Assembly (NCBI GenBank): GCA_017427065.1
Contig: JAFRTL010000021.1
Span: 49,576 to 113,575, forward strand
Source of the DNA: Bacteroidaceae bacterium
GTDB taxonomy: Bacteria > Bacteroidota > Bacteroidia > Bacteroidales > Bacteroidaceae
Direction of reading: 5' to 3'
Length of the DNA: 64,000 bases
Made by a program: the position numbers and the translations under genes. Below the pieces are notes generated by a model that saw only the letters and a program-made list of their open reading frames with translations, was not told where the DNA came from and did no database searches. Numbering within the stretch: the stretch's first letter is position 1; the number at the start of each line of letters is the position of its first letter. Below are positions 1-7,993 of the stretch, piece by piece.

Positions 1-2
1 CT

Positions 3-140
3 TATTCAGAAATCTATCGTTTGAAAGGTTTGACACTTGTTCAGATGAAGCGGAACAATGAAGCCTGTGAGTATTTCAATAAGGCTAAAGAACTGGGAAA
101 TACAGAGGCTCAGGCATTGATAGATAGGTATTGTAATTAG
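3..140 (+). CDS. C-terminal end of a TPR-repeat protein (5' end outside the window)
   Basis: An open frame enters from the left edge and runs 45 codons to TAG at 138-140. The visible peptide contains a helix-turn-helix pattern typical of a tetratricopeptide repeat (LKGLTLVQMKRNNEACEYF followed by NKAKELGNTEAQ). It is therefore probably the last repeat of a TPR scaffold protein. The start and the rest of the protein lie outside the window, so its role cannot be judged. It reads in the same direction as ridA, 32 bases downstream, and the two may be co-transcribed. Confidence 0.6.
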   Translation, partial: YSEIYRLKGLTLVQMKRNNEACEYFNKAKELGNTEAQALIDRYCN

Positions 141-172
141 TTTAGAGTTTAAGGTTTTTTATATAAGTGATT

Positions 173-547
173 ATGAAAGAGGTTATCAGCAGTAAGAAAG
201 CTCCAGGGGCTATAGGTCCATATAGTCAAGGAATCAAGGCCGGTGGATTGGTGTTCGTTTCTGGGCAGTTGCCCATCGATGCTGCTACAGGCATCATGGC
301 AGAGGGTATTGAACAGCAGACAAGGCAATCTCTGACTAATATCCAACACATTTTAGCGGAGGCTGGCCTTACGATGAATGATGTCGTAAAGACGACGGTT
401 TTTCTGGCAGATATGTCTCTGTTCGGTGATATGAACAAAGTGTATGCCACTTTCTTCGAGAATGATTGTCCAGCACGCTCTGCGGTTGCTGTAAAGGCAT
501 TACCGAAGGATGCGCTTGTCGAGATTGAGTGCATCGCCTCCTGCTAA
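173..547 (+). CDS. ridA: RidA family 2-iminobutanoate/2-iminopropanoate deaminase
   Basis: Predicted cytosolic enamine/imine deaminase that hydrolyses reactive intermediates released by PLP-dependent dehydratases. The 124-residue length is normal for the family. The N-terminal signature AIGPYSQGIKAG (13-24) and VSGQLP (29-34) are present. Arg102 in CPARSAV and Glu119 in VEIE match the family's substrate-binding Arg and Glu. The frame is also open from a GTG at 167, but the ATG at 173 gives the usual MKEVISSKKAP start. The last 48 bases overlap the 3' end of folC on the other strand. Confidence 0.93.
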   Translation: MKEVISSKKAPGAIGPYSQGIKAGGLVFVSGQLPIDAATGIMAEGIEQQTRQSLTNIQHILAEAGLTMNDVVKTTVFLADMSLFGDMNKVYATFFENDCPARSAVAVKALPKDALVEIECIASC

Positions 548-1768
548 GAGATCGGCAACGATGAAGTTACTGCCTCCTACGAAGATAAAATCTTCTGGGA
601 GGCTGTTTTTTTGTGCAGCCTTTACGGCACTGACCACATCTGGATATACCTCTCCGTGTAAGCCCACTTCTTCGGCGACTGATTGTAGCTCCCTTTCGTT
701 TAGAGCACGCTTAACACTGGCTTTGGTGAAATAATATACAGCCTCTTGAGGCAAGAGTGCCAGCATACCTTTCACGTCTTTGTCGCTCACTACCCCGATA
801 ACGATGTGCAGTTTACGGCAGTGTTGTGCTTTCAGCTGGGCTGCGATGTACTGATAACCACCCACATTATGTCCAGTATCACACACCAATGTAGGAGATT
901 GGCCTAATGTCTGCCAGCGTCCCATCAATCCTGTCAGTTCTGTGACATGAGCAAAACCTTGACGAACCATCGGACCATCGAATCGATAGCCTAGATCTCG
1001 TAAAATAGTTAGCGCAGTGACGATGGTTCGCGTGTTCTTTTGTTGGTAGTTGCCTTGCAACTCTGGAGAAATGCCCTCAAAGTCCGCTCTTCCATTTTCC
1101 TCAGCGAAATAGATAGGTGCTTTCATCGCCTGAGCTTTCTGTAGGAATACCGGTTTTGTTTCAGGAGTAGTTTCTCCGATCACCACAGGCACCCCTTGTT
1201 TGATGATGCCCGCCTTCTCACCCGCTATCTTTGCCAACGTGTTCCCAAGAAATTGGGTATGTTCCAAACTGATGTTTGTGATGATGCTTAGGTCTGGAGT
1301 AATGATATTGGTGCAATCCAAACGTCCACCAAGTCCCACTTCAATGATGGCCACATCCACCTTTTGTTCGGCGAAATAGTTGAATGCCATTGCAGTGGTC
1401 AGTTCAAAGAAAGAAGGATACAGAGGTTCGAAGAAGGCTTTCTCTTGCTTCACAAAGTCGATGACGTATTGCTCTGTAATCTTTTCTCCATTGATACGGA
1501 TACGTTCACGGAAATCAAGTAAATGAGGGGAAGTGAAGAGGCCAACCTTATAACCAGCCGTTTGTAGGATAGCAGCCAATGTGTGCGACACAGAGCCTTT
1601 ACCGTTGGTTCCTGCCACATGGATGGTGTGAAACTTTTTGTGTGGATGACCGAAATGCACATCTAGCGCATACGTATTATCCAATCCTGGTTTATACGCA
1701 GAAGAACCCACGCGTTGGAACATAGGCACACTGTCGTAAAGGTATTGTATAGTCTCTTGGTAGTTCAT
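500..1768 (-). CDS. folC: Bifunctional folylpolyglutamate synthase/dihydrofolate synthase
   Basis: A 422-residue cytosolic Mur-ligase-like enzyme that adds glutamate to dihydropteroate or folates using ATP. The P-loop GTNGKGS lies at residues 53-59, with HVA before it as in FolC. A central Mur-ligase domain (GLGGRLDCTN) and a C-terminal domain with DTGHNVGG follow. It is the last gene of the minus-strand run from glnS; its ATG is one base beyond the yggS stop, indicating translational coupling. Its final 48 bases overlap the ridA 3' end tail to tail, so the C-terminal residues are read from the antisense of ridA. Confidence 0.93.
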   Translation of the reverse strand: MNYQETIQYLYDSVPMFQRVGSSAYKPGLDNTYALDVHFGHPHKKFHTIHVAGTNGKGSVSHTLAAILQTAGYKVGLFTSPHLLDFRERIRINGEKITEQYVIDFVKQEKAFFEPLYPSFFELTTAMAFNYFAEQKVDVAIIEVGLGGRLDCTNIITPDLSIITNISLEHTQFLGNTLAKIAGEKAGIIKQGVPVVIGETTPETKPVFLQKAQAMKAPIYFAEENGRADFEGISPELQGNYQQKNTRTIVTALTILRDLGYRFDGPMVRQGFAHVTELTGLMGRWQTLGQSPTLVCDTGHNVGGYQYIAAQLKAQHCRKLHIVIGVVSDKDVKGMLALLPQEAVYYFTKASVKRALNERELQSVAEEVGLHGEVYPDVVSAVKAAQKNSLPEDFIFVGGSNFIVADLLAGGDALNLDKRILR

Positions 1769-1769
1769 C

Positions 1770-2444
1770 TTATTTCTTGCTGTAATCCCGTTCTCCGAAA
1801 ATCTTTGTTCCCACCCTGATTAGCGTACTGCCTTCCTCAATGGCGATGGGGTAGTCATCGCTCATGCCCATGGATAGTTCCTTGAAAGTTGGGGCATCCT
1901 TGAAATACGACTCTTTCAGTTCCTCGAAGAGGGAATGCAGCGTGTGGAACTCCTCCCTGATTTGGGCTTCATCATTCGTGTTGGTCGCCATACCCATCAG
2001 ACCACAAATCTGCACATGTTGTAGTTCGGAGATGATGCCCGACGAAAGCATTTCCAGACATTCTTCCCTACTGAAGCCAAACTTCGTTTCTTCGGTAGCA
2101 ATGTGTATTTGGAGCAGGCAAGGAATCACGCGTCCTACTTTCGCTCCTTCTTTGTCCACCACCTTCAGTAGCTTTGGCGTATCTATCCCATGAATCAGTG
2201 AGACAAAGGGGGCAATATATTTTACCTTATTGGTTTGCAGATGCCCGATAAAATGCCATTTTATGTCACTAGGAAGGCTTTCATGCTTCGCAGTGAGCTC
2301 TTGGACATGATTCTCCCCGAAAAGGCGCTGGCCGGCCTTGTAGGCCTCTAAAATGGCCTCGTTGGGGTGGAATTTAGACACCGCAATCAGTCTGACGCCT
2401 TCAGGCAAACTTCCTTGGATGTATTTTATCTGCTCACTTATCAT
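1770..2444 (-). CDS. yggS: YggS family PLP homeostasis protein
   Basis: A 224-residue single-domain PLP-binding protein of the YggS/PLPBP family, which buffers pyridoxal phosphate in the cytosol and has no known catalytic reaction. The PLP lysine is K24 in LIAVSKFHP. The conserved FGENHVQEL (about 42-50) and HFIGHLQTNK (about 64-73) blocks follow, and the C-terminal MGMSDDYPIAIEEGSTLIRVGT phosphate-binding region is seen in part as SMGMSDD and GSTLIRVG. It lies 11 bases after DUF4494 and one base before folC in the same operon. Confidence 0.93.
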   Translation of the reverse strand: MISEQIKYIQGSLPEGVRLIAVSKFHPNEAILEAYKAGQRLFGENHVQELTAKHESLPSDIKWHFIGHLQTNKVKYIAPFVSLIHGIDTPKLLKVVDKEGAKVGRVIPCLLQIHIATEETKFGFSREECLEMLSSGIISELQHVQICGLMGMATNTNDEAQIREEFHTLHSLFEELKESYFKDAPTFKELSMGMSDDYPIAIEEGSTLIRVGTKIFGERDYSKK

Positions 2445-2455
2445 GTTTACACTTA

Positions 2456-2905
2456 CTATTTCGGTAGTTCTTTGTAGAAGTACACGTCCACAATGGCGGT
2501 TTCTGCTACTTGAGTCACTTCGAAATCGGCCAACGAACCTTTCATTCCTTCATCCAATTTCTTGATGGCATCTTTGAGGTTGGCAGCTTGAACCAACTTC
2601 CATGTGGTGACCTTCTTTTCCACTTGCTTCTTTTCATCGATGATGACGGTAGCCAATTTTATCTTATACCAACGGTCGGCAGTCTCTTCCTCACAAGGGA
2701 AAAGCTCTGAGAAATTGGCACGCTTGATGTCAGCCACACTCCATTCTCCACTCATAAACGGACTCATTTCCTTAATGATACGCGCCTCTGCTTCCGTAAA
2801 GCTCATCGCATCTACCAAATAAGGTTCCGTTACTTTCTTTATTGTTCCGTTTTCTAATGTTTTATCGTATCGAACTTTACATTCGAACCAGTATCCCATT
2901 GCCAT
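2456..2905 (-). CDS. DUF4494 domain protein
   Basis: A 149-residue soluble protein recognised as DUF4494, a family largely confined to Bacteroidetes whose function is unknown. Features seen are an N-terminal GYWFECKVRYDK, the segment VDAMSFTEAEARI and a C-terminal VYFYKELPK. No signal peptide or membrane segment is visible. The start could be M1 at 2905 or M3 at 2899; the downstream ATG would leave a slightly more usual leader. It sits between dedA, with a 103-base gap holding a palindromic repeat, and yggS. The gap may separate it from the upstream part of the operon. Confidence 0.8.
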   Translation of the reverse strand: MAMGYWFECKVRYDKTLENGTIKKVTEPYLVDAMSFTEAEARIIKEMSPFMSGEWSVADIKRANFSELFPCEEETADRWYKIKLATVIIDEKKQVEKKVTTWKLVQAANLKDAIKKLDEGMKGSLADFEVTQVAETAIVDVYFYKELPK

Positions 2906-2960
2906 AGTATATATATTTTAATTCACAATTAAAGCTTCGCTTTGATTTTGCTCATTCTCG

Positions 2961-2987
2961 GCAAAGCTGATGCAAGCATCGCTTTGC
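2961..2987. repeat. Palindromic hairpin repeat (GCAAAGC...GCTTTGC family)
   Basis: The 7-base arms GCAAAGC and GCTTTGC enclose a second short stem (GATGC/GCATC) with an AA loop. The same design recurs at 58794-58820 and 59376-59402, and in degraded form at 15262-15289. It lies in the gap between dedA and DUF4494 and could form a hairpin in the operon transcript. Confidence 0.7.
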
Positions 2988-3008
2988 TCTCGCTTAATCG
3001 CAAAATTC

Positions 3009-3647
3009 TCAATTTCTTTTAGTTCCCTTATATATCAAATACCCCACAATCAAGACACCTATGGCTAAAAAGCAATAGCCTATTTCGTGGCTGTATTTCG
3101 TTACTTGTTGTAATAATTGCTCTTCCGTCTCTATGCCTGGAACCTTGGACAAATAGTAACCAAGAAAAGCCAGAATGGTATTCCAGAGTCCAGATCCAAG
3201 GGTTGTATAGAGAATGAACTTCCCCAGATTCATCTGTGCCAATCCAGCAGGGATGGAGATCAACTGGCGCACTGCAGGGATTAGTCTGCCAATAAAGGTG
3301 GACATGGCACCGTGTGCGTCGAAATATTCCTCTGCATGACGTACCTTCTCCTCCGTAATGAGGCACACATGGCCGATGCGACTGTTGGCAAATCGATAGA
3401 TGATCGGACGACCCAGCCACTTCGCCAGAAAATAATTGATCAGTGCTCCAATATTGGCGCCTAAGGTGGCAAAGAAAACCACCAGCACCACGTTCATCTC
3501 ACTGCTTGAAGCAGCTTTCCATGCTGCAGGCGGTACCACCACCTCAGAAGGGAAGGGGATAAACGAACTTTCTATGGCCATCAGCAGAGTGATGGTCCAG
3601 TAGTTCAGATTGTCCAGACACCATTGGATAAAGGCTACAGATTCCAT
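3009..3647 (-). CDS. DedA family membrane protein
   Basis: A 212-residue inner-membrane protein of the DedA/VTT superfamily, whose members are linked to lipid carrier or phospholipid scrambling and proton-dependent membrane homeostasis. The early motif ESSFIPFPSE (26-35) and the amphipathic GRLIPAVRQLISIPAG (120-135), with Arg121, Pro124 and Arg127, match the family's re-entrant loop signatures. Several hydrophobic segments flank these. It follows the TPR gene by 14 bases in the glnS operon. The substrate cannot be told from sequence. Confidence 0.88.
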   Translation of the reverse strand: MESVAFIQWCLDNLNYWTITLLMAIESSFIPFPSEVVVPPAAWKAASSSEMNVVLVVFFATLGANIGALINYFLAKWLGRPIIYRFANSRIGHVCLITEEKVRHAEEYFDAHGAMSTFIGRLIPAVRQLISIPAGLAQMNLGKFILYTTLGSGLWNTILAFLGYYLSKVPGIETEEQLLQQVTKYSHEIGYCFLAIGVLIVGYLIYKGTKRN

Positions 3648-3661
3648 GTCATTACCTTAGT

Positions 3662-5083
3662 TTATTCGTCCTTATCAACGTTTTCTTTCAATATGTTCGT
3701 GAAAGCTTCCGTCAGTTGTTCATCACTTACTCTCGACAAAATCTTCTTATACTCCCTGGCTTGTTGCTCAGAAAGTGGATGATTGCAGACTCTGTTATAC
3801 TGATGGAATTTCTCGTCATTCCCTAAGACTAGGTTCAGAAGCGCCAAGATCAAGTCCACTTGCTTGTCTTCTGGCCTGATCATCTTCACTTTCTCGAAGC
3901 AAAGCTCCATATAGTCGAATCGTTGAAGTGCCAGACACTGGTTGGCGATATGCTCCCAAGTCGTATCAAAAGGCTCCAGTCTCAGAGCTTTCTTCCACTT
4001 GTCTACAGCTGTCATCTCGTCGCCTTTCTCAAAAAAGAGTCGTCCTTGCAACACATAGGCGCTGGCATTCTTCTCATCCAATTCGATGGATTTTTCCAAC
4101 CAGTCCATGGCTTCATCATTTTCTCCCATATAGGTCAGACACAGGGCATACTGAATCATGGCCTCTGCGCGGTATGCATCGGCTTTGGAGAAGTCGTTCA
4201 CCTCACTAGAGAGGATGAATGCCGCTTCTTCCCATCGGCTTTCGTTCATCAGGTCTTCCAGATTGAAGACTTTCATGAAATCCTCACTCAATGCTTTCAG
4301 TTGAAGTGCTTTCTGATAGTTCTCACGCGCTTTTTCGCGATTGCCTAAATGCTGGAACAGATCCCCTCTCAAGGCATAGGCATTGCCGAATTCCTCATCA
4401 CTCACAATCGCATAGTCCACCGCATCCATCGCCTTGTCGAAATGCTCCTGCTGATAATAGCACATCGCCAGTCCGTACCAGTAATGAGCGGAGTAGGGGT
4501 CTAGGTCTATCAGCTTATTCACAATGACGATGGCCTCGTCATACCTCTTCAGCGCCTGTAGGCAGTCGCCAAGGGCAGCCAGGTAAGATTCGTCTTTCGT
4601 TTCTTTCTCCATCTTGCCCTTCCGAAGCCATACCATCGCCTCTTCAGGGAGGTTGGTTTCTAGGTACATATAAGCCACTCCAACGATGTCAATCTCTCGC
4701 TCGTTGAGTTGAAGTAATTCTCTAGCTTCCTCCTTCTGTCCTTTCATTACCAGCAACTTAGACCTTAGAATAATAGCCTCCATATCGTCGGTCTCAAGGA
4801 TACAGTCAGAGATGCGTGAAGCTTCTTCTATCTCGTTGGTTTCCAGCAGCAGGTTGGCTTTTTCCACCAGCAATACGGTATTGTCCGGATGCATCAGCAG
4901 ACCATGATCCAGTACTTCCCATGCCTCATCAGGTTGATGATTCGTGAAATACCAGTCGGCCAGGTCGGCCAATTCATCGGCATCGAAATAGAGGTCCTCA
5001 CCATTCAACAACGACAGTTCATACTTGCGAGCCAAGTTGTTTATTTCCTGTTCATGAACGGAATAAGGATTTTTTTTGCTCAT
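3662..5083 (-). CDS. Tetratricopeptide repeat protein
   Basis: A 473-residue protein made largely of TPR helical pairs, for example YDEAIVIVNKLIDLDPYSAHYW, which can be recognised only from its repeat pattern, and HFDKAMDAVDYAIVSDEEFG. No signal peptide or membrane helix is visible, so it is probably a cytosolic scaffold. The C-terminus is acidic and lysine-rich (ENVDKDE). It starts 14 bases after the glnS stop and ends 14 bases before dedA, so it is co-transcribed. Its partner and precise role are unknown. Confidence 0.85.
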   Translation of the reverse strand: MSKKNPYSVHEQEINNLARKYELSLLNGEDLYFDADELADLADWYFTNHQPDEAWEVLDHGLLMHPDNTVLLVEKANLLLETNEIEEASRISDCILETDDMEAIILRSKLLVMKGQKEEARELLQLNEREIDIVGVAYMYLETNLPEEAMVWLRKGKMEKETKDESYLAALGDCLQALKRYDEAIVIVNKLIDLDPYSAHYWYGLAMCYYQQEHFDKAMDAVDYAIVSDEEFGNAYALRGDLFQHLGNREKARENYQKALQLKALSEDFMKVFNLEDLMNESRWEEAAFILSSEVNDFSKADAYRAEAMIQYALCLTYMGENDEAMDWLEKSIELDEKNASAYVLQGRLFFEKGDEMTAVDKWKKALRLEPFDTTWEHIANQCLALQRFDYMELCFEKVKMIRPEDKQVDLILALLNLVLGNDEKFHQYNRVCNHPLSEQQAREYKKILSRVSDEQLTEAFTNILKENVDKDE

Positions 5084-5097
5084 GTACTTTTAGTGGC

Positions 5098-6837
5098 TTA
5101 TTTGTTGATTTTTCCCCACGTGTCCTTCAGACCTACGGTACGGTTGAAGACCATCTTCTCAGGGGTAGAGTCCTTGTCCACATTGAAATAGCCGATGCGC
5201 TGGAATTGCAGATAAGTCAGTGGCTTCATGCCCGCGGTGAACTTCTCCACATAGCAGTGCTCCAGGATGTTCAGTGAGTCAGGATTGATCATTTCCTTCA
5301 TGGCCGTCAGTGAGTCGCACTGCTTGGCTTCTTTGATGGCCTCCAGCGCATCGCGTGGGTTCTCTTCCTTCCACAGACGGTCGTAGAGGCGCACTTCGCA
5401 CTCCATACAGTCGTGCGTGCTCAGCCAGTGGATGGTACCCTTCACCTTACGGTTAGCCCCAGGCATACCGCTCTTTGACTCAGGATCATACTCACAGTAC
5501 ACCTCCAGCACGTTGCCCTGCTCATCTTTCTTACAGCCAGTGCATTTCACGATGTAGGCATTCTTTAGGCGCACCTCCTGTCCAGGTGTCATACGGAAAT
5601 ATTTCTTAGGCGCATCCTCCATGAAGTCGTCTTGCTCTATCCAAAGTTCGCGACTGAATTCTATCTGGTGGGTGCCCTCTTCGGGATGCTCCGGATTGTT
5701 GATCGCTTCCATCTGCTCTATTTGACCTTCAGGGTAGTTGGTGATGACCAACTTCACGGGATGCAGCACTGCAGAGACGCGTGTAGAGCGGTCGTTCAGA
5801 TCTTCTCGCACGGCACTCTCCAGCAAGGCGAAATCGTTCAGTGCATCGTAGGTGGTATAGCCTATCTTATCCACGAACTTGCGGATAGATTCAGGCGAAT
5901 AGCCACGACGGCGGAAACCGCACAGAGTCGGCATACGTGGATCGTCCCAACCATTCACCAAGCCCTCTTTCACCAGAATCAGCAGGTTGCGCTTACTCAG
6001 CAGCACGTAGTTCAGATTCAGCTTGTTGAACTCATACTGGTGTGGGCGATTGTCGTCCAGATCCTTGCCCTCTTTCACCCAGTCCACAAAGAGATCGTAG
6101 AGTGGGCGGTGAGGCACGAACTCCAGTGTACACAGCGAGTGCGTTACCCCCTCGAAATAATCACTCTGTCCGTGCGCAAAGTCGTACATCGGATAAGCTT
6201 TCCATTTCGTACCCGTATGCGGATGTGGATGATTCACCACACGGTAGATGATCGGATCGCGGAAGTGCATGTTAGGACTGGCCATATCTATCTTGGCACG
6301 CAGTACCATGGCGCCTTCAGGAATCTCGCCCGTATTCATCTTCTGGAACAGTGCCAGACTCTCTTCCATCGGACGGTTGCGGTAAGGGCTCTCCACACCC
6401 GGTTGGGTAGGGGTTCCCTTCTGTTGGGCTATCTGCTCGCTGGTCTGTTCGTCTATATAAGCTTTCCCCTCCTTAATAAGATTAATAGCAAAGTCCCAGA
6501 GTTGCTGGAAGTAGTCAGAGGCATTATACACATTGGCCCACTTGAAGCCCAGCCATTGGATATCCTCCTTGATGGCGTCTATGTATTCCATATCCTCCTT
6601 GGTGGGGTTCGTATCATCAAATCTAAGGTTGCACACACCTCCATACTTGGCGGCGATGCCAAAGTCCATGCAGATGGCCTTCGCATGACCGATGTGCAGG
6701 TACCCATTAGGCTCGGGTGGGAAGCGCGTCTGTACTCTACCACCGTTCTTACCCTCTGCCAAGTCTTTCTCAACTATTTGTTCAATGAAGTTCAGGCTTT
6801 TCTTCTCGGCCAGTTCTTCGTTCTTAATCTCTGCCAT
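5098..6837 (-). CDS. glnS: Glutaminyl-tRNA synthetase
   Basis: A 579-residue class I synthetase that charges tRNA-Gln with glutamine. The ATP-binding HIGH motif lies at residues 48-51 (PEPNGYLHIGHAKAI), and the KMSKS-equivalent loop appears as VLLSKRN. The catalytic core is followed by the two C-terminal anticodon-binding beta-barrels expected for GlnRS. The length is close to the usual 550-580. It is first in a six-gene minus-strand operon. A near-consensus promoter lies just upstream at 6865-6892. Confidence 0.95.
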   Translation of the reverse strand: MAEIKNEELAEKKSLNFIEQIVEKDLAEGKNGGRVQTRFPPEPNGYLHIGHAKAICMDFGIAAKYGGVCNLRFDDTNPTKEDMEYIDAIKEDIQWLGFKWANVYNASDYFQQLWDFAINLIKEGKAYIDEQTSEQIAQQKGTPTQPGVESPYRNRPMEESLALFQKMNTGEIPEGAMVLRAKIDMASPNMHFRDPIIYRVVNHPHPHTGTKWKAYPMYDFAHGQSDYFEGVTHSLCTLEFVPHRPLYDLFVDWVKEGKDLDDNRPHQYEFNKLNLNYVLLSKRNLLILVKEGLVNGWDDPRMPTLCGFRRRGYSPESIRKFVDKIGYTTYDALNDFALLESAVREDLNDRSTRVSAVLHPVKLVITNYPEGQIEQMEAINNPEHPEEGTHQIEFSRELWIEQDDFMEDAPKKYFRMTPGQEVRLKNAYIVKCTGCKKDEQGNVLEVYCEYDPESKSGMPGANRKVKGTIHWLSTHDCMECEVRLYDRLWKEENPRDALEAIKEAKQCDSLTAMKEMINPDSLNILEHCYVEKFTAGMKPLTYLQFQRIGYFNVDKDSTPEKMVFNRTVGLKDTWGKINK

Positions 6838-6864
6838 AATGCTTAAAAGGTTAAAATGAGGTTA

Positions 6865-6892
6865 CAAAAATACGCAATTTCTATCACCTAAA
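6865..6892 (-). promoter_or_regulatory. Putative promoter of the glnS operon
   Basis: Read on the minus strand, TATTTTTG (6865-6872) fits the Bacteroidetes -7 box TAnnTTTG. The expected -33 TTTG is replaced by TTTA (6889-6892) with a spacer of only 16 bases, so support is moderate. Confidence 0.4.
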
Positions 6893-7047
6893 GAAATTTT
6901 CTGAACTTCTTATGAAAAAAAAAGCGTAGTCTCTCAAAAAAATGCTTATCTTTGAAAAGTTTATGGAAATGGCCGTAAGTAAGAAACAATTTTTTGCATC
7001 TTTTTTTGAAAAAAGTTGAAAATATGTTATATGACATACTTTTATAT

Positions 7048-7078
7048 TTTGCTGTCCATAAAAAAAACCTTTACTTTG
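7048..7078 (+). promoter_or_regulatory. Putative promoter of a short transcript
   Basis: TTTG at 7048-7051 and TTACTTTG at 7071-7078 (seven of eight positions of TAnnTTTG) are separated by 19 bases. No gene follows directly; a terminator lies about 60 bases downstream. Confidence 0.5.
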
Positions 7079-7082
7079 CAGC

Positions 7083-7168
7083 GTTATCCTGAAAACAATC
7101 TTTTTACCTTAAAAACTAATACCTATTGAAAAATGAAAAAAGGGGCTTTGTGAAAAGCTCCTTTTTTT
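7083..7168 (+). ncRNA. Candidate short RNA, about 85 nt, unassigned
   Basis: This stretch is defined only by a promoter-like pair at 7048-7078 and a rho-independent terminator ending at about 7168. The only reading frame is a six-codon one (MKKGAL) that runs into the terminator stem. It could be a small RNA, an attenuator peptide leader or a relic leader of a lost gene. I do not recognise a family. Confidence 0.35.
7142..7168 (+). terminator. Rho-independent terminator
   Basis: Stem GGGGCTT/AAGCTCC (one G-T pair) followed by seven T. An A run precedes it, so it could work in both directions. Confidence 0.65.
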
Positions 7169-7273
7169 GTGTATATAAATGACCTTGAAAGGCCGATTCA
7201 GAGGGCGTTTCCGTCGTTTTTCGGACTAAAATTGGACTAACTATCACTTTTTTCTAAAAAAATGCCCTAAATA

Positions 7274-7305
7274 TTTGTGATTTCTAAAATCGCTTTCTAT
7301 TTTTG
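7274..7305 (+). promoter_or_regulatory. Near-consensus promoter of candidate RNA
   Basis: TTTG at 7274-7277 is followed after 21 bases by TATTTTG at 7299-7305, one base shorter than the TAnnTTTG consensus. It precedes a gene-free stretch that ends in a strong terminator. Confidence 0.4.
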
Positions 7306-7310
7306 TGGTA

Positions 7311-7580
7311 AATCACAAGTTTATGTATCACATAATATAACCAATTAATAATTAAGGAAAGGGGCATTAATACTAAAAAAAGGGAATCGGCTATTAGGAG
7401 ATGGAGGTTCTTGTGATTTTCTCCACGCTGGCAAAAGGCCAGTTACAAGGGGTACTGATAAGTACGTCTTGAATCACTATAAATTAAAATTTTATTAACT
7501 CTGCTTTATTAGTTATAATAAGGTGGGTCTATAAAATAAGGGTTATAAAAAGGTACAGATTTCGGTCTGTGCCTTTTTCT
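7311..7580 (+). ncRNA. Candidate structured RNA, about 270 nt, unassigned
   Basis: Bounded by a promoter-like element (7274-7305) and a strong terminator (7547-7580), with no credible reading frame. Visible structure: AAATCACAAG at 7311-7320 is exactly complementary to CTTGTGATTT near 7410-7419, and a CTGGC/GCCAG hairpin and a GTAC/GTAC hairpin follow. It might be a 6S-like or Bacteroidales-specific small RNA, or the long leader of the gene at 7994. No rnpB, tmRNA or SRP RNA signature was seen. Confidence 0.4.
7547..7580 (+). terminator. Rho-independent terminator
   Basis: GGTACAGA pairs with TCTGTGCC around a TTTCGG loop, extended by A/T pairs and followed by a T run. Confidence 0.7.
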
Positions 7581-7585
7581 TTAGT

Positions 7586-7993
7586 AAAAAAAATAAAAAA
7601 AAATAGGGTAGAAGTGATACAACATTCAAACATAATCTCTATATTAGCACTCGATATAGTCATGACGGGGTATTCCGTTCGCGAGAATCGTATGCCCAAA
7701 AGTTAGTAATGGTTTATTTATGAGATTTTGCATTTCATAGTTTTGAAATGAACTTCGCAGCTGTCATCGTGATGAAGGCAGCTGTTTTCATATTATACCC
7801 TTCGAAAAGTTAAAATCTGTCATTCCGATACATCTTTCATTATTTTGTCGTAGATTTGTAGTGTAGAAAAAACTTTGCATGCCGATGCAGTATTTTAAAG
7901 ATTCTGCATTCTACTTATAGAAAAGGTATAGAAAAAGATTTTCTATTGCAAATTAAACGTATTGGTAAACCTCAATTAAATAAAAGAACGAGT
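7586..7993. other. Gene-free stretch upstream of the aromatic-rich protein gene
   Basis: No reading frame is supported here. A hairpin formed by CAGCTG arms around TCATC/GATGA at about 7758-7785 is followed by a short T run and may be a weak terminator. A TAGATTTG box near 7851 fits TAnnTTTG but lacks a clear -33 element; it could be the promoter of the next gene. Confidence 0.4.

Noticed and set aside
5632-6846. 404-codon plus-strand frame opposite glnS
   Set aside because: It is the exact antisense of a well-conserved glnS; composition is typical of a shadow frame.
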